Positions 33,775-41,567 of a DNA stretch of 64,000 bases are shown piece by piece (position 1 is the stretch's first letter; each line of letters starts with the position of its first letter). A model generated the notes under the pieces. The model did not search any database and was not told the origin of the DNA. It saw nothing but the letters and a program-made list of their open reading frames with translations. The stretch comes from Limnohabitans_A sp048020265 (GTDB lineage: Bacteria > Pseudomonadota > Gammaproteobacteria > Burkholderiales > Burkholderiaceae_C). Made by a program: the position numbers and the translations under genes. The stretch lies in NCBI RefSeq assembly GCF_048020265.1, contig NZ_CP171843.1:1860001-1924000 (forward strand). The letters run 5' to 3'.

Positions 33775-34608
33775 TCAGCGGGCGCGGACCAGGTGTTTGA
33801 CGGCGCCCACAGCTTCTCGCGCATCCGTGAAGATGGCGTCAGCACCCAGCTCATGCGGGTCGAACGTCCGGATCATGAAAATCGGCCCCCCCAGCACCAC
33901 ACGAACCTTCGGGTTGCCCGAGCTTTCGCGCAAATGCCCAATCAAGGTCGGCAAGGCCTGCAGCTGTGCCTCCAGGGCCACCGAAATGCCCACCACATCA
34001 AACCATTCATTGGCCACGGCCCGCAGCAGCTCTGACTCGGTCGAGGAAATCTCCAGCACCACCTCGGATCCGGCCTGGCGGAAAAAGTCGGCCACGATGG
34101 TCAAGCCCAAAAAATGCTGGGAACCCGGCGCACAGGCAAGCATGATCCGCTCACTCTCACCTTCGACACTGGGTCCGGCAGGGGACTCGTAGCCCAGTCG
34201 GTAGATCATCTGGTGCATCAAGGCCAAACCACAGGTGACCTGGGTGAAGTCACACAGGTCTTGATCCCACAAGACCCCCAGGTAGCGAGCGGCGGGGGTG
34301 ATCAGTTCCAGAAAAATCCGGTCATGTGCCAACCCTCTGGCCATCAGGGCGTCCACCACTTGGTTGGCTTTCAGGCCATTGCCACTCAGACAGTGCTGGG
34401 TGAATGCCGCGAACTCGGGCTGTTCGCCCGCTGGCAGCTGCTCGCGCAGAGCCTTAGCCTTGGCGGGGAAAAATTGCTGCACATTGAGCAATCGGGGAAT
34501 GATCTGCTTTTCGATCACCGCCAGCAAGGATTCCTTGCAATCCTCTGGCAGGTTGTGGGTCCGTTTCAAACCATTCGATTGACCACCCAAGCCATTGAAC
34601 TCAGACAT
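33775..34608 (-). CDS. AerR/PpaA-like B12-binding regulator (first copy)
   Basis: A 277-residue protein with a helical cap (PAARYLGVLWDQDLCDFTQVTCGLALMHQMI) and a Rossmann-like cobalamin-binding domain (IMLACAPGSQHFLGLTIVADFFRQAG, VVGISVALEAQL, VRVVLGGPIF). The histidine in GSQHFLG sits where AerR and related B12 sensors have their cobalt ligand. AerR/PpaA proteins bind adenosylcobalamin and modify PpsR/CrtJ action on photosynthesis genes. The ATG at 34608 has AAGGAA upstream. It converges with bchO. A similar, more divergent protein is encoded at 40516-41322. Confidence 0.85.
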   Translation of the reverse strand: MSEFNGLGGQSNGLKRTHNLPEDCKESLLAVIEKQIIPRLLNVQQFFPAKAKALREQLPAGEQPEFAAFTQHCLSGNGLKANQVVDALMARGLAHDRIFLELITPAARYLGVLWDQDLCDFTQVTCGLALMHQMIYRLGYESPAGPSVEGESERIMLACAPGSQHFLGLTIVADFFRQAGSEVVLEISSTESELLRAVANEWFDVVGISVALEAQLQALPTLIGHLRESSGNPKVRVVLGGPIFMIRTFDPHELGADAIFTDAREAVGAVKHLVRAR

Positions 34609-34709
34609 GCGCGTTCCTTGCAGCACGAGCGTGTCACCCTGGGGGAAGGTAAAAACCGGGGCGTCGATTCGCCAGCAACATAGCATGCCGGTTCGCAGCT
34701 GCAGATTGC

Positions 34710-34738
34710 TTTATAAATTCTTGGCCACGATGCAACAA
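34710..34738 (-). promoter_or_regulatory. Candidate sigma70 promoter of the first AerR/PpaA-like gene
   Basis: On the minus strand TTGTTG (34733-34738) and TATAAA (34710-34715) are separated by 17 bases, about 100 bases before the start at 34608. The 263-base gap from 34609 to 34871 holds no gene and no TGT-N12-ACA site that I could find. Confidence 0.35.
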
Positions 34739-34871
34739 GCCTGAGAAACCCTAGCCTGGGTATGACGAGACGGCCATCCCATGAATACAAAAATTCTCAC
34801 CTTGACAGCCAGAACCGTCTCTTTCAATCAACCCTTTTGGAAACACGGACAAACACGCACGTCAGGCCATG

Positions 34872-35366
34872 TCATGACCCCAGCCCCATAAAAGGCCCAT
34901 TGAGCTGCACGGTTTGCCAATTCAGCACGGCGGCAATACTCACCCAGACCCAGTAAGTGATGAGCAACAAACTCGCCCAGCGCGACAGACGCCACAGCCC
35001 CACGATCAGGGCCAGGATGGACAGCCACAGCAACACCACTTCGTACAGGGCCCAGTCAGGGCGCTGCAGTTTGAAGTACAGCGCACTCCACAGGATATTG
35101 AGCAGCGCGTTCGCGCCAAACAGCCCCGCCACGCGCCGACGCAAAGCGGCGGTGTCGGCCGCCTGCCAGGCCAACCAGCCGCTGATCGCGCACAAGCTGA
35201 AGATCGTGGTCCAGATGACCCCGAACGCGGCATCAGGGGGCTTCCAGGCCGGGTGCTTGAGCGCGAAGTACCACGGCCCCAATTCGGTCAAGGCCGCGCC
35301 AATGCCCGCCGTGGCATAGCTCAGCGCAAAGGCCACCGCCAAACGGGTCCAAGCAGATTTGTTCAT
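34872..35366 (-). CDS. tspO: TspO/MBR family tryptophan-rich sensory protein
   Basis: Membrane protein of 164 residues with five helices and the TspO pattern: GPWYFALKHPAWKPPDAAFGVIWT, ANALLNILWSALYF and a WASLLLITYWVWVSIAAVLNW C-terminus. In Rhodobacter sphaeroides TspO sits in the outer membrane, binds porphyrins and represses photosynthesis genes through the PpsR/AppA pathway. It follows bchP by 58 bases in the same direction, so it may be read from the bchG promoter. Confidence 0.92.
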   Translation of the reverse strand: MNKSAWTRLAVAFALSYATAGIGAALTELGPWYFALKHPAWKPPDAAFGVIWTTIFSLCAISGWLAWQAADTAALRRRVAGLFGANALLNILWSALYFKLQRPDWALYEVVLLWLSILALIVGLWRLSRWASLLLITYWVWVSIAAVLNWQTVQLNGPFMGLGS

Positions 35367-35424
35367 GAGCGGTATTGTCCCCAGATCCCAGCTGCGGGTC
35401 CGGTGTGCCAACGCACCCAGGGCA

Positions 35425-36633
35425 TCACGTTCGTGCCAGGCCCAGCAGATGGGCCATGTCCTTGAGGAAGATGCGCACATGGGCCATCGGGTCCTTGCGT
35501 GCGAGTTCCTTGTTCATATAAGACTCAAACGTCAGGCGCTGCACGTCACGGTCTTCGCAGATCTTGACGAACTTTTCGCGGCGGCGGTCGTTCTGGTACC
35601 AGAAGTACTGCATCACGCCCAAGATCCAGAACACCCGACCGTGCTGCTTCATGAAGCTCTTGCGGCCTTGTTTCAGGCAAGCGCTGTTGCCGGTTTTCAG
35701 GGCCTGGTTCGCCGCCTGGGCCACGCGACGGGCGCAGTCCATGGCGTAGTAAATGCCTTCGCCCGACGATGGGGCGACCACACCCGCCGCATCGCCCGCC
35801 ACGATCACGTCGCGGCCGTTGTCCCATTGGGGCAGCGGCTTGAGCGGAATCGGCGCACCTTCGCGGCGCAAAGTGGGCGCATGGGTCAGACCCGCAATTT
35901 CACGCAAACGCGCCGTGGCGCTGCGCAGCGAATAGCCTTTGTCGGCGCTGCCCATGCCCACGCTCATGGTCTTGCCGTGCGGGAACACCCAGCCGTAAAA
36001 GTCGGGCGAGACCTCACCCTGGTAGTAAACATCGCAGCGCGCCGCGTCATAGCCGGGCTGACCCACGGGCGCTTCGATGATCTCGTGGTACGCGAACACA
36101 TACTTGGTTTTGTGCGCATTGGGAATGGCTTGGCGCGCGACTTCCGAGCGGGCACCGTCAGCCCCCACCACCATGCGGGTGGACACCCTCACCGGATGGG
36201 CATGCTCGGCGGCAGCATGCTCTTTGGGCGTGACCGGGGTGTAGTGGACCCACAACATGCCGCTGTCGTCGTGCTGCAACTTGTCAAAGATCGCCTGGCA
36301 ACGCACCGCACCCGACTGGGCGGCGCGTTCACGCAAATACTCGTCGAACTCGTCGCGGTCGACCATGCCGACAAATCCGTTGTCGATCGGAATGTCCACT
36401 TTGTTGTCGGCGGGCGAGATCATGCGGGCGCAGCGCACCTTGGCCACCAGCAGGTGGTCAGGAATATCGAAGTCCTGGATCAGGCGCGGCGGGATCGCGC
36501 CGCCACAAGGCTTGGTGCGGCCCTGGCGGTCCAGGAGCAACACGCGCCATCCCTGGCGCACCAAATCGTGTGCGGCGGTGGCTCCCGAAGGCCCGCCCCC
36601 CACCACGACGAAGTCGTAATCGGTCTGGTTCAT
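35425..36633 (-). CDS. bchP: Geranylgeranyl bacteriochlorophyll reductase BchP
   Basis: Reduces the geranylgeranyl tail of bacteriochlorophyll to phytyl with NADPH and FAD. The 402-residue flavoprotein has the FAD loop VVVGGGPSGATAAHDLVRQGW, KPCGGAIPPRL, GADGARSEVARQA and VAGDAAGVVAPSSGEGIYYAM, all typical of the ChlP/BchP family. Its ATG overlaps the stop of the pucC-like gene (ATGA) in the operon bchG-pucC-like-bchP. Confidence 0.95.
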   Translation of the reverse strand: MNQTDYDFVVVGGGPSGATAAHDLVRQGWRVLLLDRQGRTKPCGGAIPPRLIQDFDIPDHLLVAKVRCARMISPADNKVDIPIDNGFVGMVDRDEFDEYLRERAAQSGAVRCQAIFDKLQHDDSGMLWVHYTPVTPKEHAAAEHAHPVRVSTRMVVGADGARSEVARQAIPNAHKTKYVFAYHEIIEAPVGQPGYDAARCDVYYQGEVSPDFYGWVFPHGKTMSVGMGSADKGYSLRSATARLREIAGLTHAPTLRREGAPIPLKPLPQWDNGRDVIVAGDAAGVVAPSSGEGIYYAMDCARRVAQAANQALKTGNSACLKQGRKSFMKQHGRVFWILGVMQYFWYQNDRRREKFVKICEDRDVQRLTFESYMNKELARKDPMAHVRIFLKDMAHLLGLART

Positions 36634-37991
36634 GAGCTTGACCCACCTTTCAGCAATACGGGACCATCCAAACGCAAACGCTGGCGCTGTGCAGGCCCGG
36701 CGCGCAGGCGCGAAGCCACCGCGGCCGACACCGCAAACATGAGCGCCTGCATGCCAAACACGGCGGCATAGGCCGTGCGCTGTTCACCCAACACGGCGTG
36801 GGCCAGATCGCTGGCTGCGGTGCCGAGCAATCCCCCCAAACCAAAGGCCGCCGCCTGCGCCGCGCCCCACAAACCCATGCGCGTGCCTTCGCGGCCCGGG
36901 CCACCTTCACCCGCCAGTCGCATCATGGTGGCAATCGCCGCGATCGAGAACGCGCCATTGGCCACCCCCAGAAACACCACATTGGCCTTGAGCGGCCAAT
37001 CGACCGACACGGCCGAGCTGACCAGACCCAGCGTGGCCAGCGCCGACACCAGACAGCCGCCGACCATCCAGGCCTGCACCGAGCCCAGGCGCCCCGCCAC
37101 CCAGCGCGAACCGGCCCCGGCCACCGCCAGCATGCCGATCAGCACGCCCATGTGGTGCCAGCCCGACAGCTGCGTGGTCTGCCCCGGCGTGAAGCCGTGC
37201 ACCGCGCCCGCGAAAGGCTCCAGAATCAGGTCCTGTGCGCTGTAGGCCAGCATGGACATGAACACAAACACGGTGAAGGTGCGCGCCGCAGGCTCGGCCC
37301 AGACCTCTTGAAAAGCCTCTTTGAAATTCTGTTTTTGAAGGCGTTCGGTGCTCGGTGCCACGACCGTGGCGGGGTCGCCGTCTTTTTCCAGGCCCCACAA
37401 ACACAGCGCCGTGATGCAGGCCGTGAGCAGACTCAGGCCCGCCGAGACATGCAGCAGCACCTGCGGGCTGTAGGGGTCGATCAACTTGCCCACCACCCCG
37501 GCCGTGACGGCGAAGCCCACAATCATCATCAGCCACACGGTGGTGGCCGCGGGCGCGCGGCGCTCGTCGGGCACCCGCTTGGCCATCAGCGCCAGCAGCG
37601 AAGTGCCGCAGGCGCTCACGCCCAAGCCAATCAGGCTGAAAGACAGCCAGGCCAGCAGTGCGCCATAAAACGGCTGCGTGGCCATCCACACCGTGGCCCA
37701 GGCGGCCATCACGCCACCCACGCCCAGCACGAGCATGCCGCCCATCATCCAGGGCGTGCTGCGCCGCCCCTTGTCTGACCCGAAACCCATGCGCGGTCGC
37801 ACCATTTGCACCGCGTAATGCCAGGCCACCAAAAAGCCGGGCAGCAAAGCCGGCAGCGCCAGCTCAACCACCATGATGCGGTTGAGCGTGGACGTGGTCA
37901 CCACCACCACCGCGCCCAGACAGGCCTGGATCAGCCCCAGGCGGATGATCTGGAACCAGCCAAACACGGCAGCGTTCATGGGTGTGTTCAT
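36630..37991 (-). CDS. PucC-family transporter of the bchG-bchP operon (Orf428/BCH2 type)
   Basis: A 453-residue MFS-type membrane protein of the PucC/LhaA family with twelve helices: FGWFQIIRLGLIQACLGAVVVVTTSTLNRIMVVEL and RPRMGFGSDKGRRSTPWMMGG. Members of this subgroup lie between bchG and bchP in many purple bacteria and are thought to move or deliver bacteriochlorophyll during complex assembly. It overlaps both neighbours by 4 bp. Distinct from lhaA (50454) and from the partial gene at the right edge. Confidence 0.9.
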   Translation of the reverse strand: MNTPMNAAVFGWFQIIRLGLIQACLGAVVVVTTSTLNRIMVVELALPALLPGFLVAWHYAVQMVRPRMGFGSDKGRRSTPWMMGGMLVLGVGGVMAAWATVWMATQPFYGALLAWLSFSLIGLGVSACGTSLLALMAKRVPDERRAPAATTVWLMMIVGFAVTAGVVGKLIDPYSPQVLLHVSAGLSLLTACITALCLWGLEKDGDPATVVAPSTERLQKQNFKEAFQEVWAEPAARTFTVFVFMSMLAYSAQDLILEPFAGAVHGFTPGQTTQLSGWHHMGVLIGMLAVAGAGSRWVAGRLGSVQAWMVGGCLVSALATLGLVSSAVSVDWPLKANVVFLGVANGAFSIAAIATMMRLAGEGGPGREGTRMGLWGAAQAAAFGLGGLLGTAASDLAHAVLGEQRTAYAAVFGMQALMFAVSAAVASRLRAGPAQRQRLRLDGPVLLKGGSSS

Positions 37992-38923
37992 GCAAGCCCC
38001 ACGCTTGCTTGCAGCAGGCTCAACTGGCGCAGACCCCAGGCGCTGACCATCATGCCGCTGACGAACAGCGGCACGCCAAAGGCCGAGACGTGCAAGGCGC
38101 GGTCAATCGGTTGACGCAAGAATTTGAGCATCAAGGGCAGCTGCAAGACCGCCAAAGCCAAGACAGCCGCCGAATGCCAGGGCAGCTGCCAATAAGCCAA
38201 CAACAGGGTCACCGCCAGCTGCGGTACCAGCATGAAAACGCAGGCCATGCGCGCCGCGCCGCGCGCACCCAGCTGCACCGGCAGCGAGGCCACGCCCATG
38301 CGGCGGTCGCCCTCAATGGCCTTGAAATCGTTGAGCGTCATGATGCCGTGTGCCCCCACGCTGTAGAGCAGCGCCAGCGCCACCGAATGCGGGCCGGGCC
38401 AGGCCCCGCCCTGCATGACCGCCGTGCCCGTCAGCCAGGCCAGTCCTTCGTAACTCAGGGCGCAGGCCGCGTTGCCCCACCAGCCGTTGTTTTTCAGGCG
38501 CACGGGCGGCGCGCTGTAGGCCCACGACAAGGCAATGGCCAAGCTGCAAGCCGCAAAACCCCAAGGCCCCATGAGCGTGGCCCAGACCAGCGACAGCCCT
38601 GTCCAGGCGATGGCAATGCCCAAACCCCAGCGCCCGGGCATACGGCCCGAGGGGATGGGGCGGTTCGGTTCGTTGATGGCGTCCACATGCCGGTCAAACC
38701 AGTCGTTCACCGCCTGGCTGCTCGCGCACACCAATGGGCCAGTCAGCACCAGACCCAGCAGCAGCAACGCCCAGTTCGTGCTCAATGCCTGACCAGAGGC
38801 CACCACCCCGCAGGCAAAGGCCCACATGGGCGGAAACCAGGTGATCGGTTTGAGGAACTCCGCCACCGTGCCCAGCGCAGGCCGCGTGCATGGGGGTGTC
38901 AGAGCGAGTGGCGGGGTGTCCAT
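37988..38923 (-). CDS. bchG: Bacteriochlorophyll synthase BchG
   Basis: UbiA-family prenyltransferase that esterifies bacteriochlorophyllide a with geranylgeranyl diphosphate in the membrane. The 311-residue protein has about eight helices, the first Asp motif NDWFDRHVDAINEPNRPIPSG and the second DFKAIEGDRRMG. First gene of its operon. The PpsR-type site at 38952-38969 is 28 bases from its start. Confidence 0.96.
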   Translation of the reverse strand: MDTPPLALTPPCTRPALGTVAEFLKPITWFPPMWAFACGVVASGQALSTNWALLLLGLVLTGPLVCASSQAVNDWFDRHVDAINEPNRPIPSGRMPGRWGLGIAIAWTGLSLVWATLMGPWGFAACSLAIALSWAYSAPPVRLKNNGWWGNAACALSYEGLAWLTGTAVMQGGAWPGPHSVALALLYSVGAHGIMTLNDFKAIEGDRRMGVASLPVQLGARGAARMACVFMLVPQLAVTLLLAYWQLPWHSAAVLALAVLQLPLMLKFLRQPIDRALHVSAFGVPLFVSGMMVSAWGLRQLSLLQASVGLA

Positions 38924-38951
38924 GCCCCCATTGTGAAGAGAGTTTCCAAAA

Positions 38952-38992
38952 TGTCAATCAAGATTGACACTTATCGTCAACTAAAAGTGACA
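38952..38992. promoter_or_regulatory. PpsR/CrtJ-type sites upstream of bchG
   Basis: TGTCAATCAAGATTGACA (38952-38969) is a near-perfect palindrome fitting TGT-N12-ACA. A second, degenerate copy with CGT in place of TGT occupies 38975-38992, five bases away. Both lie between the bchG start and the ppsR stop and are placed to control the bchG operon. Confidence 0.65.
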
Positions 38993-38996
38993 ACAT

Positions 38997-40385
38997 TCAA
39001 GGATTGTCGGCTTCAGCCTCGGCCACCATGCCAAATCGGCGCAGTTTGACGTACAGGCTTTGGCGCGACAAACCCAGCATTTCCGCCGCCGAGGCGCGGT
39101 TGTTGTGCGTCAGCTCCAGCGCGGCCTCGATGCACATGCGCTCGATGGTGTCCACCGTCTCGCCCACAATGTCCTTGATGGGGCGACGTCCCACCAGCTG
39201 GGACAAATCGGCAAATGGGTTGATGTGGCTTTGCGCCACAGACGCCCCACCTTGCAGGCGGCGGTCCATGTCGCGCACGAAAAAGGCGTACATCGGCTCG
39301 GGCCGGCTCAGGCACACCGCCGACACCTCGACCGGCAAGGTCATGCCCGACAAAGTGCGCACCTCGGTCGCGAAATTGCGCACCGGCAACTGCTGGCGCA
39401 AGCTGGTGTTGAGCACGCCCCAGTCCACCGCGCCACGCTGCAGCCAGCGCTCCAGGTTCTGGCCCACCACTTGCGAGGAGGCGGTCAGGCCCAGCAAGGC
39501 CATGCCCTCTTCGTTGACGCTTTTGATTGTGCCCGAGGTGTCGGTCAGCAGCCAGCCGTCCGGAAAGCGTTCCATGGCCTCGCTGAGTGCAGCCGACGAC
39601 CCAGCCTCATGCAAGGGGGCCGCAACAGCGTCGCGAGTGACCAGGCGCACCAGAAACTGCGCCCCGCCCTCCTGGCGAAACACCGTGGCCGACACCGTCC
39701 AGGCGGAGGGCAGCCCCGCCACTCGGGCCGAGCACATCTCGATACGACCCGTGGCCAAGGCCATGCGCAGCAAAGACTGCACTTCGCCTTGGCTGTCGGC
39801 CTCAAAACATTCACGCACGTCGCGACCCACAAGGCGTTTGCCCGCATCCTTGAGCAGGGACTGCGCGCCCACATTGGCCTCCAGCACGCGCTGGGTGCTG
39901 GCGTCCACCATCAGCACCGCTTCGGAGGACGTGTCAAACAGCACGCGGTAACGCGCCTCGATGTGGCGAAGGCGCAAATAGTCCCGCTCCATCGACTGCT
40001 GAGTTTCGACCAAGCGGCGCTGCAGCTCGGCCAGGCTTTCCAGGTCGCGGCCCAGGGCCAGCAATTTGCTGCCGCCCAGCGGCAAAAGCACATATTGCAG
40101 GGCCACCTCGTTCCCCAAAGGGGACAGGTGGTTAACATGCCGCCAGCGCATGAAGTCGGGTGTGCCCTTGGACTGGAGCATTTCCTGAATTTTGATGCGA
40201 CTTTCGGTGGTGACGGTGTCGATCCAGCGACGCCCGACCCAGGCTTGGCAGCCGAGTGTGGCCAAGGTGTCGCGCCCAGTGGAGACATCCTCGACCACCC
40301 CTTGCAGGTCCATGACCAAGGTGACGTCGGACACCACACCCAGCAACTGGGACAAAGTGGAGGGGTCCAATGAGGGAAGCTTCAT
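38997..40385 (-). CDS. ppsR: Photosynthesis gene repressor PpsR/CrtJ
   Basis: Redox- and light-responsive regulator of bch, crt and puc genes. The 462-residue protein has PAS domains at about residues 10-110, 145-260 and 275-385 and a C-terminal Fis-type helix-turn-helix (NNRASAAEMLGLSRQSLYVKLRRFGM). Cys418, just before the helix-turn-helix, is at the place of the redox-active cysteine of CrtJ/PpsR (Cys420/Cys424). The ATG at 40385 (MKLPSLDPS) fits the family; the open frame continues 19 codons upstream. It is downstream of the second AerR/PpaA gene in the same direction, the arrangement known from Rhodobacter. Confidence 0.94.
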   Translation of the reverse strand: MKLPSLDPSTLSQLLGVVSDVTLVMDLQGVVEDVSTGRDTLATLGCQAWVGRRWIDTVTTESRIKIQEMLQSKGTPDFMRWRHVNHLSPLGNEVALQYVLLPLGGSKLLALGRDLESLAELQRRLVETQQSMERDYLRLRHIEARYRVLFDTSSEAVLMVDASTQRVLEANVGAQSLLKDAGKRLVGRDVRECFEADSQGEVQSLLRMALATGRIEMCSARVAGLPSAWTVSATVFRQEGGAQFLVRLVTRDAVAAPLHEAGSSAALSEAMERFPDGWLLTDTSGTIKSVNEEGMALLGLTASSQVVGQNLERWLQRGAVDWGVLNTSLRQQLPVRNFATEVRTLSGMTLPVEVSAVCLSRPEPMYAFFVRDMDRRLQGGASVAQSHINPFADLSQLVGRRPIKDIVGETVDTIERMCIEAALELTHNNRASAAEMLGLSRQSLYVKLRRFGMVAEAEADNP

Positions 40386-40488
40386 GCTGTAAACCAACTG
40401 CGTTTGAGTATCAGGAAGTTGACACTTGAATTTGTCATACAAGTATAGGCTGATATAAGCAGAAAAACGCTTGGCCTTGCGGTTTCAA

Positions 40489-40506
40489 TGTATTTAAACG
40501 CACACA
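40489..40506. promoter_or_regulatory. Possible PpsR/CrtJ-type site upstream of ppsR
   Basis: TGTATTTAAACGCACACA fits TGT-N12-ACA but lacks the inner TGTCA/TGACA symmetry of the stronger sites; its right end is part of a CA run, so chance is more likely. It is about 104 bases before the ppsR start. Confidence 0.3.
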
Positions 40507-40515
40507 CAGGGCCCG

Positions 40516-41322
40516 TCAGCTCACGCTCACAGCCGCGTCCGACATAGCTTGCGTGATGCGCGTCACTGTGGTGGGCGCGTCTTCTGCGAGCACCTGGGCA
40601 GCCAGGCCTTGCAGGCGCTCAGGGGCCACAAATGCCATTGGTCCACCGACAAACACCCGCAAGCTCAGGTTGTCCGAGTTGTCACGCAACTGCGGCAAAA
40701 GCGTCCTCAGAGTCTCCAGATGCCGGTCGGTGCTCACCGAGATGCCTGCCGCATCAAACCAGTCCGACTGAAACAAGCGCTTGAATTCCGCCACATCTTG
40801 GGGCACGCCCACGGTCACCGTCCAGCCGGCGCGCTTGAAAAATTCGCTGAGCATGAACAAGCCCATGCTGTGCTGGGCCCCAGGCTCGGTCAGCAAAAGC
40901 AGGCTCAGGCCATTGCGCTGACGCGGCGCTTCCTGCAGGAACTCGCTGCTGAAGTCGTGCAGCAGCTGCTGCAAGTGGGCCGACGCGATGGTGGTCATGG
41001 CGAAATCGAGCCGGTCGGCGCTCCACCACTCGCCCAGCAAGCGGGCGCAGGGCGTGATGCCTTGCAGGTAAATGTCTTCCAGCGACTGCCCCTGGCGCTG
41101 CCAGCCGAACACCACCTGGCGCGCCGCATCCAGGCCCTGCAGACAAGCTTGCGCCAGGATCTGGATTTGCGCCATGTCGAGCGCCGACTTGCCGGCAAAA
41201 GTGGTGCCCCCTACCAGGCGAGGGCCCACAGGCGCGCCCTGCCGCAAGGCTTCGGGCCAGTGGTGCGTCAGTCCGGGGCCGGAGGGCGGGGACTGCGAGT
41301 TTTCGAGATTGAATTGAGCCAT
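40516..41322 (-). CDS. aerR: AerR/PpaA-type B12-binding antirepressor (copy next to ppsR)
   Basis: A 268-residue protein upstream of ppsR with the same architecture as the gene at 33775: helical cap (TPCARLLGEWWSADRLDFAMTTIASAHLQQLL) and cobalamin-binding fold (LLLTEPGAQHSMGLFMLSEFFKRAGW, AGISVSTDRHLETL, LRVFVGGPMAF). The histidine in GAQHSMG is the expected cobalt ligand. In Rhodobacter, AerR/PpaA antagonises CrtJ/PpsR, in R. capsulatus in a light- and B12-dependent way. The ATG at 41322 is preferred. Confidence 0.87.
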   Translation of the reverse strand: MAQFNLENSQSPPSGPGLTHHWPEALRQGAPVGPRLVGGTTFAGKSALDMAQIQILAQACLQGLDAARQVVFGWQRQGQSLEDIYLQGITPCARLLGEWWSADRLDFAMTTIASAHLQQLLHDFSSEFLQEAPRQRNGLSLLLLTEPGAQHSMGLFMLSEFFKRAGWTVTVGVPQDVAEFKRLFQSDWFDAAGISVSTDRHLETLRTLLPQLRDNSDNLSLRVFVGGPMAFVAPERLQGLAAQVLAEDAPTTVTRITQAMSDAAVSVS

Positions 41323-41404
41323 GACAAGCACCGATCATCAGAGGGATACACCAGCGGCAGGCTCCTGGGGATCGGAGTGCTCGTCGCAAGAGTTGCATTG
41401 AGCA

Positions 41405-41424
41405 GGGCATCGGAATGCCCCTAC
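41405..41424 (-). repeat. REP-like GTAG palindrome
   Basis: On the minus strand GTAG is followed by a 6-bp stem GGGCAT/ATGCCC with a four-base loop. It has the same GTAG-plus-palindrome form as 19969-19992 but a different stem. It lies between aerR and bchF. Confidence 0.45.
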
Positions 41425-41495
41425 AAAACACAAGCTTGAGTGTGAGTGGGTTGGGAATTCTTGTATTCAGTGTAAACCCTTGTATTCGCAAATAT

Positions 41496-41536
41496 TGTCA
41501 ATTTATGTTGACACACTGTATGTCCAGACTTACATT
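41496..41536 (+). promoter_or_regulatory. bchF promoter with two PpsR/CrtJ-type sites
   Basis: Two TGT-N12-ACA sites stand three bases apart: TGTCAATTTATGTTGACA (41496-41513) and TGTATGTCCAGACTTACA (41517-41534). The first contains -35 TTGACA (41508-41513); the second covers -10 TACATT (41531-41536); the spacer is exactly 17. The bchF ATG is 32 bases after the -10. Paired sites of this kind are the known mode of CrtJ binding. Confidence 0.75.
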
Positions 41537-41567
41537 CATCCCAAGCCCCCACCCAACCAGGTCTTCC

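Noticed and set aside
40420..40437. Dyad TGACA...TGTCA upstream of ppsR as a PpsR site
   Set aside because: The half-sites are in the reverse order (ACA first, TGT second), so it does not match TGT-N12-ACA.
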